Origin: Ancylobacter moscoviensis
GTDB lineage: Bacteria > Pseudomonadota > Alphaproteobacteria > Rhizobiales > Xanthobacteraceae
Assembly: GCF_007559435.1 (NCBI RefSeq)
Contig: NZ_VMBP01000002.1
Span: 620,001 to 684,000, forward strand
Direction of reading: 5' to 3'
DNA length: 64,000 bases
This document shows positions 7,521-15,694 of the stretch, piece by piece. Each line of letters opens with the position of its first letter. Position 1 is the first letter of the stretch. Under the pieces are notes generated by a model, which was not told where the DNA came from, did no database searches, and saw nothing but the letters and a program-made list of their open reading frames with translations. The position numbers and the translations under genes were made by a program.

Positions 7521-10055
7521 ATGCCGCTCGACGTCTACCGCCGCAAGCGCGACTTTTCCCTCACCTCCGAGCCTCGCGGCGCGCCCGCTTCCCGCGCGGG
7601 ACACGCCTATCTGATCCAGAAGCACGCCGCCCGCCGCCTGCATTACGATCTGCGGCTGGAGATGGATGGCGTGCTCAAGAGCTGGGCGGTGACGCGCGGC
7701 CCCAGCCTCGTCCCCGGCGAGAAGCGCCTCGCCGTCCACGTCGAGGATCACCCGCTGGACTATGGAAGCTTCGAGGGCACGATCCCCAAGGGCCAGTATG
7801 GCGGCGGCACGGTGATGCTGTGGGACACCGGCCGCTGGACGCCGGTCGGCGATCCGCATGCCGGCTACGCCAAGGGCCATCTGGAATTCGAGCTGCACGG
7901 AAAGAAACTCGGCGGCCGCTGGCATCTCGTGCGCATGCATCCCCGGCGCGGCGAGAAGGCGGACAATTGGCTGCTGATCAAGGGCGAGGACGAGGCGGCC
8001 CGGCCGGAAGGCGCGGCCGACATTCTCGACGAGCGGCCGGAATCGGTGAAGACCGGCCGCAGCATGGACGAGATCGCGCAGGGCGCGCCCGCCCATCGCG
8101 GCGGCCGGGCGCGGAAACGCGCCGCCGCGCGGCCCGGCGTCATCGGCAAGGCTGCCTCGATCACCGCCGCCTCAATCCCCGCCGCCCCGATGCCGGATTT
8201 CGTCGAGCCGGAGCTGGCGACGCTGGTCGCCGCGACTCCCGGCGGCAAGGGCTGGCTGCACGAGATCAAGTTTGACGGCTATCGCCTGGAAGCCCGCATC
8301 GACGCCTCTGCCTCCCCGGGAAAGCGGGTCCGGCTGCTCACCCGGTCCGGTCTCGACTGGACCGGGCGCTTCGGGTCTGCGCTCGTCGCTGCCCTGGGAA
8401 AGCTGCCCGTCGAGACGGCGCTGATCGACGGCGAGCTGGTGGTGGAGACCGAGGCCGGCGCCTCGAACTTCTCCCTTCTGCAGCAGGACCTTGCCGAAGG
8501 TCGGCGCGACCGCTTCGTCTTCTACGTCTTCGACCTCCTCTTTCTCGACGGCCGCGACCTGCGCGACAGCCCGCTGCGGGTCCGCAAGGAGGCTCTGGCG
8601 AAGGTGATGGAAAGCGCGCCGCCGCCGCTGAGGCTGAGCGAGCCCTTCGAGGTCGACGGCCCCACCATGCTGCGCCACGCCTGCCGCCTCAGCCTCGAGG
8701 GGCTGGTGTCCAAGCGCATGGCCTCGCCCTACCGTTCCGGCCGGGGCAAGGACTGGCTGAAGTCCAAATGCGCCTTCCGGCAGGAATTCGTCATCGGCGG
8801 CTTCGTGCCCTCGACCGCGCAGAAGGGCGCCGTCGGCTCGCTGGTGCTGGGCGTGTACGAGGATGGCCGGCTGCGCCATGTGGGCCGCGTGGGCACCGGC
8901 TTCTCCCAGCGCGTGGCGCGCGAGCTGCGCGAGCGCCTGTCCACCTTGGAGCGCGACCGCAGCCCCTTTGCCGGGTCGCTCTCGGCGGAGGAGCGGCGCG
9001 GCGTCGCCTATGTCACGCCCGAGCTGGTCGCGGAGATCGAGTTCCGCGGCTGGACCGGCGAGCAGCATCTGCGCCACGCGGCCTTCCGGGGCTTGCGCGA
9101 GGACAAGCCGGCGCGTGAGATCGTGCGCGAGGATGGGCCTGCGGCGCAGGGGGCGCCTGCCAGGGAGGGGAAGATGCCGCGCAGCGGGGTGAAGCTCACC
9201 CATCCGGATCGCATCTACTGGCCGGAAGACGGCGTCACCAAGCAGGGCCTCGCGGATTACTACGCGCAGGTCTGGTCTTTCATCGCCCCCTTCATCGTCG
9301 CGCGCCCGCTGGCCCTGTTGCGCTGTCCGGACGGCATTGCCCAGGCCTGCTTCTTCCAGAAGCACTCCTGGCGCGGCATCAATCGCGCGATCAAGGTGAA
9401 GAAGGACACGGACGGCGAGGAACTGCTCGTCATCGACGATTTCGACGGCCTGACGGCGCTGGTGCAGGCCGGCGCGCTGGAAATCCATCCCTGGGGCGCG
9501 CCGCTGGCGGATATCGAGCGGCCGGACACGATGATCTTCGATCTCGATCCCGGCGAGGATGTCGCGTGGTCCGACGTCGTTGCCGGTGCGCGCGAGGTGC
9601 GCGCCCGGCTGGAGGCGGTGGGACTGCCGACCTTCGTCAAGACGTCCGGCGGCAAGGGCCTGCACGTCGTCGTGCCGCTGGAGCCGAAGGCCGGGTGGAA
9701 CGCGGTGAAGGACTTCGCCAAAGGCATCGCCGAGGCGATGGAGGCGGACGATCCGCAGCGCTACATCGCCGTGGCCACCAAGGCCCGGCGCAAGGGCCGC
9801 ATCTTCGTGGATTATCTGCGCAATGCGCGCGGCGCGACGGCGATTGCCCCCTATGGCGTGCGGGCCCGGCCCGGTGCGGCGGTCGCCATGCCGGTGGCGT
9901 GGGAAGAGCTCGATCAACTGACGGGCGCGGCGCAGTTCACGCTCGACACCGCGCCGTCGCGCCTCGCCAACCTGTCGTCCGATCCGTGGAGCGGCTTCCG
10001 CAGGGCCGCCGCGCCGCTGCCCTCCGCTGCCGGCGGCAAGCGGCGCACGCCCTGA
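7521..10055 (+). CDS. ligD: Multifunctional DNA ligase D
   Basis: The 844-residue LigD has the order phosphoesterase, ligase, polymerase. The 3'-phosphoesterase domain (about 25-160) shows QKHAARRLHYDLR with His35, His41, Asp43 and Arg45, and a downstream HVEDHPLDY. The ATP-dependent ligase (about 220-530) has the nucleotidyl-lysine motif EIKFDGYR with Lys250, and a VSKRM motif. The primase-polymerase domain (about 555-835) has KLTHPDRIYWPEDG, the metal-binding pair in MIFDLDPGE and KTSGGKGLHVVVPL. It repairs double-strand breaks with Ku by end processing, gap filling and sealing. A linker of basic and Ala-rich residues separates the first two domains. It is cotranscribed with the upstream ku. 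Confidence 0.95.
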   Translation: MPLDVYRRKRDFSLTSEPRGAPASRAGHAYLIQKHAARRLHYDLRLEMDGVLKSWAVTRGPSLVPGEKRLAVHVEDHPLDYGSFEGTIPKGQYGGGTVMLWDTGRWTPVGDPHAGYAKGHLEFELHGKKLGGRWHLVRMHPRRGEKADNWLLIKGEDEAARPEGAADILDERPESVKTGRSMDEIAQGAPAHRGGRARKRAAARPGVIGKAASITAASIPAAPMPDFVEPELATLVAATPGGKGWLHEIKFDGYRLEARIDASASPGKRVRLLTRSGLDWTGRFGSALVAALGKLPVETALIDGELVVETEAGASNFSLLQQDLAEGRRDRFVFYVFDLLFLDGRDLRDSPLRVRKEALAKVMESAPPPLRLSEPFEVDGPTMLRHACRLSLEGLVSKRMASPYRSGRGKDWLKSKCAFRQEFVIGGFVPSTAQKGAVGSLVLGVYEDGRLRHVGRVGTGFSQRVARELRERLSTLERDRSPFAGSLSAEERRGVAYVTPELVAEIEFRGWTGEQHLRHAAFRGLREDKPAREIVREDGPAAQGAPAREGKMPRSGVKLTHPDRIYWPEDGVTKQGLADYYAQVWSFIAPFIVARPLALLRCPDGIAQACFFQKHSWRGINRAIKVKKDTDGEELLVIDDFDGLTALVQAGALEIHPWGAPLADIERPDTMIFDLDPGEDVAWSDVVAGAREVRARLEAVGLPTFVKTSGGKGLHVVVPLEPKAGWNAVKDFAKGIAEAMEADDPQRYIAVATKARRKGRIFVDYLRNARGATAIAPYGVRARPGAAVAMPVAWEELDQLTGAAQFTLDTAPSRLANLSSDPWSGFRRAAAPLPSAAGGKRRTP

Positions 10056-10085
10056 CGCCGTCGGCGCGCGGGTGGGGCATGCGGG

Positions 10086-10898
10086 TCACTTGCCGGGGCG
10101 TTTGCGCGCTTCTTCGGCCGCGAGGCTCTTCTTCAGCGCCGCCGTGATGTCCACGACGTTGGTGGGCGTCTCGCCGCCGCCGCGCCCGCGCCGTGCCTTG
10201 GTGGGACGCCGGCGCTTCTTCTTGTCCTCGATCAGCGCCCGCAGGTTCTCCTGCAGGGGATCGTGCACGAGCGTCCTGTCCCAGTCGCGGGTGCGCCGGT
10301 CGATCAGCCGGGAGACGAGGCCGACGAGATCCGGGTCCGCCTTGCCGTCGATGTCCTCGAAATAGCCCTCCGGCGCGCGCAGCTCGTCCGCATAGTGCAG
10401 GGTCCACAGCACGATGCCCCGCTCGCGCGGCTCCAGCATCACCGGGCGCTCGCGCCGGTACATCACCAGCCGGGAAAGGCCGACCGTGCCGGTCAGGGCC
10501 ATCGCCTCGCGGATGACGGCGAAGGCTTCCTCGCCGACGGGATCGTCCGGCATGAGGAAGTGCGGCTTGTCGTACCAGAGCCATTCGATGCTGTCGGCGC
10601 GCACGAAGGTCTCGATGTCGATGGTGCGCGTGCTTTCCAGCGCAACGGCATCGAGTTCGTCGTCCTCGATGACAACGTAGTTTCCCGGTTCGCGCTCGTA
10701 GCCGCGCGCCTGGTCGTCGTCATCGACCCGCCTGCCGCTTTCGGCGTCGATATAGATGCCCTCGACCCGGTTTCCGGTCGCCTTGTTCAGCGTATGGAAC
10801 CGGATCTTCTCCGCCTCGCCGGTCGCCGGCGTCATGGCCACCGGGCAGGTGACGAGCGAGAGCTTGAGATAGCCCTTCCAGAAGCCGCGTGATGCCAT
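10086..10898 (-). CDS. ku: Ku DNA-end-binding protein (second copy)
   Basis: This 270-residue Ku starts with ASRGFWKGYLKLSLVTCPVA after a GGAAGG ribosome site. It includes FVRADSIEWLWYDKPHFLMP and the conserved LVMYRRERPVMLEPRE core. The tail is basic (KKKRRRPTKARRGRGG) but lacks the AGKSS repeats of the first copy. It converges on ligD with about 30 bases between the stops. Two Ku types in one genome can form separate homodimers or heterodimers, as reported in rhizobia. Divergence between the two copies suggests different expression or partner use. Confidence 0.93.
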   Translation of the reverse strand: MASRGFWKGYLKLSLVTCPVAMTPATGEAEKIRFHTLNKATGNRVEGIYIDAESGRRVDDDDQARGYEREPGNYVVIEDDELDAVALESTRTIDIETFVRADSIEWLWYDKPHFLMPDDPVGEEAFAVIREAMALTGTVGLSRLVMYRRERPVMLEPRERGIVLWTLHYADELRAPEGYFEDIDGKADPDLVGLVSRLIDRRTRDWDRTLVHDPLQENLRALIEDKKKRRRPTKARRGRGGGETPTNVVDITAALKKSLAAEEARKRPGK

Positions 10899-10960
10899 GG
10901 GCGCTGCCCTTCCGCGACACGTTCATGCGTGTTGGGGGAACAAGCGGCGAGGCCGGCGGA

Positions 10961-10980
10961 GGTTCCCGAATTCGGGAACC
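10961..10980. promoter_or_regulatory. Perfect 20-base palindrome upstream of second ku
   Basis: GGTTCCCGAATTCGGGAACC is fully self-complementary with no loop. It lies 63 bases above the ku start and just after the stop of the leftward HAD gene. Lack of a loop and of a T-run argues for a dimeric protein site over a terminator. It could control the second ku gene. Confidence 0.5.
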
Positions 10981-10983
10981 GCG

Positions 10984-11682
10984 TCAGAGCCGGCCGCCCA
11001 CCTCGTCGAGATGGCCCAGCAGGTCGGCGGGGTCCTCGAAGACGCGATAGGCGCCGGCGCCCCGCAGCTCGGCGTCGCCATAGCCGCCCGACAGCAGGCC
11101 GATCCCGAGCGCGCCGCACCGCACCGCCGCCAGCATGTCCCATATGCTGTCGCCGACGACCGCCGTCGTGCGGATGTCGACGCCCAGCCGCTCGGCCGCC
11201 GCGAGGAACAGGTCGGGGTCCGGCTTGGCGTAGCGGACCTGATCGCGGGTGACGATAGGCACGGCGCTCGGGTCGATGCCGAGCGCGGCGATGTTGGGCG
11301 CCGCGGTCTCCATCCGGCCGCTGGTCGCGATCGCCCAGTCGATGCCGTTGGCCGTCAGCGTCGACAGCAGCGCGCGTGCTCCCGGCAGCGGGCGGACCGT
11401 GCCCGACAGCCGGTTGTAGGCTTCCGCATGCCGGCGGCGAAGGCGGTCGATCCGCTCGTCGCTGATCTCCACCTGCGTCTCGCGCAGCAGCTGGTTGGTG
11501 AAGAGGCCGCCGCTCATGCCGATCTTGCGGTGGATGCGCCAGAAGGACAGCTCGATGCCCTCCTGGTCCAGAGCTTCCTTCCACGCGGCGACGTGCTGGT
11601 AGACGCTGTCGACCAGCGTCCCGTCGAGGTCGAAAAGAAAGCTCGTCTTCACATGCATCTCGACACCTCGCGATTGAGACAT
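10984..11682 (-). CDS. HAD-superfamily hydrolase (beta-phosphoglucomutase/phosphatase-like)
   Basis: The 232-residue protein has HAD motif I FLFDLDGTLVDS with the nucleophile and acid Asp residues, motif II AIATSGR, the KPDPD lysine motif and motif III VVGDSIWDM. The helical cap after motif I puts it in HAD subfamily I with sugar and glycolate phosphatases. Substrate is unknown. The start could also be MHVKTS eight codons later, which has a GAGG upstream. It reads toward the second ku gene but is separated from it by the 20-base palindrome. Confidence 0.82.
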   Translation of the reverse strand: MSQSRGVEMHVKTSFLFDLDGTLVDSVYQHVAAWKEALDQEGIELSFWRIHRKIGMSGGLFTNQLLRETQVEISDERIDRLRRRHAEAYNRLSGTVRPLPGARALLSTLTANGIDWAIATSGRMETAAPNIAALGIDPSAVPIVTRDQVRYAKPDPDLFLAAAERLGVDIRTTAVVGDSIWDMLAAVRCGALGIGLLSGGYGDAELRGAGAYRVFEDPADLLGHLDEVGGRL

Positions 11683-11727
11683 CCCGGCCTTCGCCGGGCC
11701 GGGCCCGATGAGGGGAGGTAGGGCGGG

Positions 11728-12678
11728 CTACGGCTTTTTCATCCGGCGCTCGACCGCCGGCGCCACCATGCCGGGAATATACGCGTCGGAGATGAAGGAA
11801 CGGCAATGGGTCTCGAACGCCTGCAGCAGGCGGGATTTCTTGAACTGCGAGACCGTGGCGGTGCCGATCACCATCGGCCGGTGGTCGCCGGCGAGGCGCA
11901 CCTTCACCACCCGCCGGCCGTCGAGCGCGAGGTCCGAGCGGGGGCGCACATTGGCGAGGGTGTAGCCGTAGCCGTTGGCCACCATGGTCCGCACCACCTC
12001 CTGATGGGCGGAGCGCGAATGGATCTTCGGCTGCAGGCCTTCCTTCAGGAACAGCGCGAGGAAATATTCGGAGCTGAGCGGCAGGTCGAGGAGGATGAGC
12101 GGCTGCTCGGCCAGTTCCTGCAGGCTGACGGCGGAGAGCCGCGCGAAGGGATGCGCCTCGCTCACCACCACATGCGCCGGCAGGCTGGCCAGCGGCGTGA
12201 AGGCGATGCCGTCGGGAATCTGCAGGTCGTAGGTGACGGCGATGTCGATCTCGGCCCGCCGCAGCCCTTCGAGCAGCCATTCCTGGTTCGCTTCCACATG
12301 GCGGATCTGCGTGCCGGGAAAAGCCGACATGAAGCCGTGGGACAGCTCCGGGATGATCATCGGCGCCAGCGTCACCATGCAGCCGACCGAGAGCTGCCCG
12401 CGTACCTGATCGGTAGCCTCCGAGGCGACGGCGTAAAGGCCCTCCGCCTGCTCGATCAGATGCTTGGCCTCGGCCAGCAGCTTGCGCCCCACGGGCGTCA
12501 GCGACAGGCCCTGAGCGTGATGGCGGACGAAGAGCTGGACCCCGAGCTCCTGCTCCAGATGGCTGATCGCCGTGGAGATGGACGGCTGGGAAATGCTGAT
12601 GCGCTCGGAAGCGAGCGTGATCGAGCCGGTCTCGCCGGCGGCGATGAAATATTCGAGCTGCCTCAGCGTGTAGCGCAT
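11728..12678 (-). CDS. LysR-family transcriptional regulator
   Basis: Starting at MRYTLRQLEYF the protein has 316 residues. The N-terminal winged helix (GSITLASERISISQPSIS, HLEQELGVQLFVR, LTPVGRKLL) is typical of LysR regulators. The effector domain follows from about residue 90. An MEPS start four codons earlier is possible. The gene lies at the distal end of the liv-hpaB-ridA-DUF1028 operon on the same strand, beyond a strong hairpin, so it probably has its own promoter. It is the obvious candidate regulator of that cluster, with the transported compound or a metabolite as inducer (inference). Confidence 0.88.
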   Translation of the reverse strand: MRYTLRQLEYFIAAGETGSITLASERISISQPSISTAISHLEQELGVQLFVRHHAQGLSLTPVGRKLLAEAKHLIEQAEGLYAVASEATDQVRGQLSVGCMVTLAPMIIPELSHGFMSAFPGTQIRHVEANQEWLLEGLRRAEIDIAVTYDLQIPDGIAFTPLASLPAHVVVSEAHPFARLSAVSLQELAEQPLILLDLPLSSEYFLALFLKEGLQPKIHSRSAHQEVVRTMVANGYGYTLANVRPRSDLALDGRRVVKVRLAGDHRPMVIGTATVSQFKKSRLLQAFETHCRSFISDAYIPGMVAPAVERRMKKP

Positions 12679-12740
12679 GGAGGGTTCCATACCCTGTTCC
12701 GAGGCGCCGCGCGAGTTGTCCCCGCGCGGGGAGCTTGCGC

Positions 12741-12772
12741 GAAGCCGGGCCCGCCGAAGGGAGCCCGGCTTC
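12741..12772 (-). terminator. Hairpin between the DUF1028 gene and lysR
   Basis: GAAGCCGGGC (12741-12750) and GCCCGGCTTC (12763-12772) form a perfect 10-base stem with a 12-base loop just after the end of the leftward operon. No T-run follows, so termination would be weak or factor-assisted. Confidence 0.5.
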
Positions 12773-12787
12773 GGCCGTCGGAGGGAA

Positions 12788-13462
12788 CTACTCGTCGCCG
12801 GGAACGCCGTAGCTCGGTGCCGCCACCGGCTCCAGCGCCCGCTGCACATAGGCCTCCATCTGCGGCTTGTAGAGTTCCCACAGCGCCGCGAGACGGCCGA
12901 TCGGGTCGGTCTCGTCCCAGTCCACGCGCAGGTCGGCGATGGGCCAGGCTTCCTCTCCCGCCATCAGCAGGCCGGCGGAGTGGACGGGCCCGGCTTCGCC
13001 CCCGGAGGCAAGGCCGGCCTGAAGGGCGGCGATCAGCCGGTCGCCCAGCTCTCCTTCCGCCGCCTCGAACGCCGCCACCATCGCGGCGGGCACGGTGGGG
13101 GCGGCGAGCAGGTTGCCGGCGGCCACGCAATCGCGTCCCTCCGCCACGCCCCAGGTGCCGAGCGTACCGGAGCCGGAGAAGGTGGAGGTCCGGCCGGCGG
13201 CATCGACGGCGGTGAGCTGGCGGTGGTCGATATGGGCACGCGAGCTGGCCAGCGCCTCGAGTGCGGCCGGCGCGGAAGCGCCGAGCGCCATCAGGTCGAG
13301 CGCCGCGGGCCCCAGCCGCGGGTCGGTGATGTTCTGGGAACACACGGCGCCGACGCCCGCGCGCACATGGGCGCAGCGGGCGGCCACCGCCGGCGATGAG
13401 GAGGAGATGACGATGCCGAAGCGGCCCGTCTTCGCGCAGCGCGCGGCGATGGAGAAGGTCAT
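12788..13462 (-). CDS. DUF1028 protein (predicted Ntn hydrolase)
   Basis: The 224-residue protein starts MTFSIAARCAKTGRFGI and contains GAVCSQNITDPRLGP, GSGTLGTWG and ADLRVDWDE, all typical of DUF1028 (COG3342). The family is predicted to adopt the Ntn-hydrolase fold. Thr2, exposed after removal of Met, would be the nucleophile. DUF1028 genes often sit with RidA, amidase or transporter genes, as here, where a ridA gene lies 19 bases upstream. A role in hydrolysing an amide or lactam intermediate is inference. Confidence 0.85.
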   Translation of the reverse strand: MTFSIAARCAKTGRFGIVISSSSPAVAARCAHVRAGVGAVCSQNITDPRLGPAALDLMALGASAPAALEALASSRAHIDHRQLTAVDAAGRTSTFSGSGTLGTWGVAEGRDCVAAGNLLAAPTVPAAMVAAFEAAEGELGDRLIAALQAGLASGGEAGPVHSAGLLMAGEEAWPIADLRVDWDETDPIGRLAALWELYKPQMEAYVQRALEPVAAPSYGVPGDE

Positions 13463-13481
13463 GGCTTCGATCCAGACGCCA

Positions 13482-13895
13482 TCAATCCGGGATCACGGCC
13501 GTGGCGTCGATCTCGACCAGCCAGCTGGGGCGGGCGAGGGCGACCACGACGAGGCCGGTGCACACCGGGTGCACGCCTTTGATGTACTCGCCCATGGTGC
13601 GGTAGACCGCCTCGCGATGGCGCACATCGGTGAGATACACCACCAGCTTGCACACATGCTCCATCGTGCCGCCGGACTCCTGGACGAGCTGGCGGATGTT
13701 CTGCATCACCTTGTGGGTCTGGGCGACGGGGTCGCCGATGCCCACGTCTTCCGCCGTGTCGAGATCCTGCGGGCACTGGCCGCGCAGGAAGATGGTGGCG
13801 CCGCGCGCGACGACCGCCTGGGCGAGATCGTTGTCGAGGCGCTGCTCGGGATAGGTCTTGGCGGTGTTGAACGGGCGGATGCGGCGATGGATCAT
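13482..13895 (-). CDS. RidA-family enamine/imine deaminase
   Basis: This 137-residue YjgF/YER057c/UK114-family protein has the expected strand-helix pattern: IFLRGQCPQDLDT, THKVMQNIRQLVQESGG, VCKLVVYLTDV, and a late ALARPSWLVEIDATAV. RidA proteins hydrolyse reactive enamines and imines from PLP or oxidase chemistry. The arginine that binds the carboxylate in RidA proper appears at ALARP. In this cluster it may remove the amine after oxidation of the imported substrate. It sits between the hpaB-like and DUF1028 genes in the same operon. Confidence 0.88.
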   Translation of the reverse strand: MIHRRIRPFNTAKTYPEQRLDNDLAQAVVARGATIFLRGQCPQDLDTAEDVGIGDPVAQTHKVMQNIRQLVQESGGTMEHVCKLVVYLTDVRHREAVYRTMGEYIKGVHPVCTGLVVVALARPSWLVEIDATAVIPD

Positions 13896-13974
13896 TTCAT
13901 TACCTCGAAGTGACGTCAGGTCGTGGAAGGCAGTGTCGGGGCGGTCCGTCTTCAGTTCCGCGCTCGGGGGCGGC

Positions 13975-15495
13975 TCACTCGGCCGCCGCGCGGTTCATGG
14001 ACGGGTCGAACCATCGGGAAATGGCGCTGTCGCCGGCCGTTCGCGTCGCGGTTCCCAGCACCCGGTCGGAAAGGCCGGCGGACTTCTTCACCAGTTCCAG
14101 CGGGCCGTCCCAATCGAAGTTGCGGTAGACCGCGGCCAGATGGGCGAAGGGCGGGGACTGGGCGAAGAGCTGGAAGGTCAGGCGGTGGCCCGCATGGTCC
14201 GAGTTCAGGATGTCGCGGGCGAAGGCCAGCAGCTTGCGCCGGTCGTCCGCCACCCAGTCCTCGTTGACGGTATAGAACTTGTCGAGCCAGGGCTTGGTGT
14301 CCGGGTGGGCGAAAGCCGCCGCGTCCGGCGTCACGCAGATCTGGCCGCCGCACAGCTCGCGCGCGATGTGCATCATCTCGTGGAGTTGCGAGCAGGCCAG
14401 CACCCGCCCGGCATAGAGCAGCGACTGGTTCGGCATCAGCAGCCCGCCGGGCGAGCGCTCGGCGAGGGTGACGGCGGCGGTCAGGTGGGCGTTGATGCCC
14501 TCCCGGTAGACCGCGAGCTGGGAGAGCTTCTCCTGCACCGCCTGCTGCCGGTCGAGCCCGGTCTGGCGCACGTTGAACAGGGCCGCGCCGATGAGCATGT
14601 CGGCGAACATCAGGTTGCGCTGCACGAAGGCGAAGGCCGAATAGCGGTGCAGCGTCGCGCGGATGAACATCGCCGCCCGGGTGTGCCGGTAGAACAGCAC
14701 GTTCTCCCAGGGGATCAGCACGTCGTCGAAGATGACGAGGGCGTCCACCTCGTCGAAACGGTTGGAGACCGGATAGTCCTCGATGGGCTTCTGCCCGGCG
14801 AAGCCGGTGCGGCAGATGAACTTGATGCCCGGCGAGCCGAGATCGCAGATGAAGCCCACCGCATAGTCCGAATAGGCGCTGTCGCCCCAGTTCGCGATGG
14901 TGGGCTTGGTGAAGGCCTGGTTGGCGTAGGCGGCGGCGGTTTCGAACTTCGCCCCGCGCACGACGATCCCGGCATCCGTCTCCTTCACCACATGCAGCAG
15001 CATGTCCGGGTCCTGCTCCTGCGGGGGCTTGGAGCGGTCGCCCTTCGGGTCGGTGTTGGCCGAGACGTGGAACGGGTCGGTGTGCAGCACCTTGTCGATG
15101 TGGTTGCGGATGTTCTCGGAGAAGCGCGGGTCGACCTCGTTGAGCACGTCCTGCCCGTCGAACAGCGACCACATCTCCCCGACGGCCTCGTCCCCGACGC
15201 GGGTGACGACACCGCCGACGTCCTGCAGCACGCAGTCGGTGGCGCGGCGCTTGTCCCACCAGTCCTGCTGGGTGATGGGCAGTTTGTTGCCGATGCCGTT
15301 GACCTCGCCGTCCTGGGTGAAGGTCATCACGTCGCGGGTCTTGGCGTCCCACTGCATGTCGTAGATGCGCGCGCGGATATCGACCAGCGGCTTGAACATG
15401 GGGTGGGACGGCACGTCCTTCACCCGTTCGCCGTTGATGTAGACCTCGCGGCCGTCGCGGATCGACTCGAGATACTGCGCGCCCGTGCGGATCAT
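13975..15495 (-). CDS. 4-hydroxyphenylacetate 3-hydroxylase family oxygenase (HpaB-like)
   Basis: Starting at MIRTGAQYLESIRDGREVYINGE, given here as IRDGREVYINGERV, the protein has 506 residues, near the usual 480-520. It is a FADH2-dependent two-component monooxygenase of the HpaB/PvcC acyl-CoA dehydrogenase-like fold. Visible family blocks are HVVKETDAGIVVRGAK, FDEVDALVIFDDVLIPWENV (in part) and LCGGQI. HpaB enzymes hydroxylate phenols ortho to the OH group. No flavin reductase (HpaC) is adjacent, so reductant must come from elsewhere or from the FAD protein at 22246. The substrate is unknown; ArgE-like and RidA neighbours suggest a nitrogen-containing aromatic. Confidence 0.85.
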   Translation of the reverse strand: MIRTGAQYLESIRDGREVYINGERVKDVPSHPMFKPLVDIRARIYDMQWDAKTRDVMTFTQDGEVNGIGNKLPITQQDWWDKRRATDCVLQDVGGVVTRVGDEAVGEMWSLFDGQDVLNEVDPRFSENIRNHIDKVLHTDPFHVSANTDPKGDRSKPPQEQDPDMLLHVVKETDAGIVVRGAKFETAAAYANQAFTKPTIANWGDSAYSDYAVGFICDLGSPGIKFICRTGFAGQKPIEDYPVSNRFDEVDALVIFDDVLIPWENVLFYRHTRAAMFIRATLHRYSAFAFVQRNLMFADMLIGAALFNVRQTGLDRQQAVQEKLSQLAVYREGINAHLTAAVTLAERSPGGLLMPNQSLLYAGRVLACSQLHEMMHIARELCGGQICVTPDAAAFAHPDTKPWLDKFYTVNEDWVADDRRKLLAFARDILNSDHAGHRLTFQLFAQSPPFAHLAAVYRNFDWDGPLELVKKSAGLSDRVLGTATRTAGDSAISRWFDPSMNRAAAE

Positions 15496-15694
15496 GAGGT
15501 GACCTTTATGGAGTGGCAGGGATCCCGGGGCGGTCCGGCCGGCGACTGTGCGTCCATGGGCCCGATCTTGGCGCGGTGCCGGTACCAAGGGAAATATTCG
15601 TTTCCGGCCCCTTGCTTCGGAAAGGCCGAAGCATCCGGCCTTCGGTGCGACACTCTTCCTAGGCAGGCGGTGCCGTGGAAGAAGGCCGGCAGGC

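Noticed and set aside
10832-12280. 482-codon minus-strand frame
   Set aside because: Arg/Pro-rich out-of-frame reading through the lysR, HAD and ku regions.
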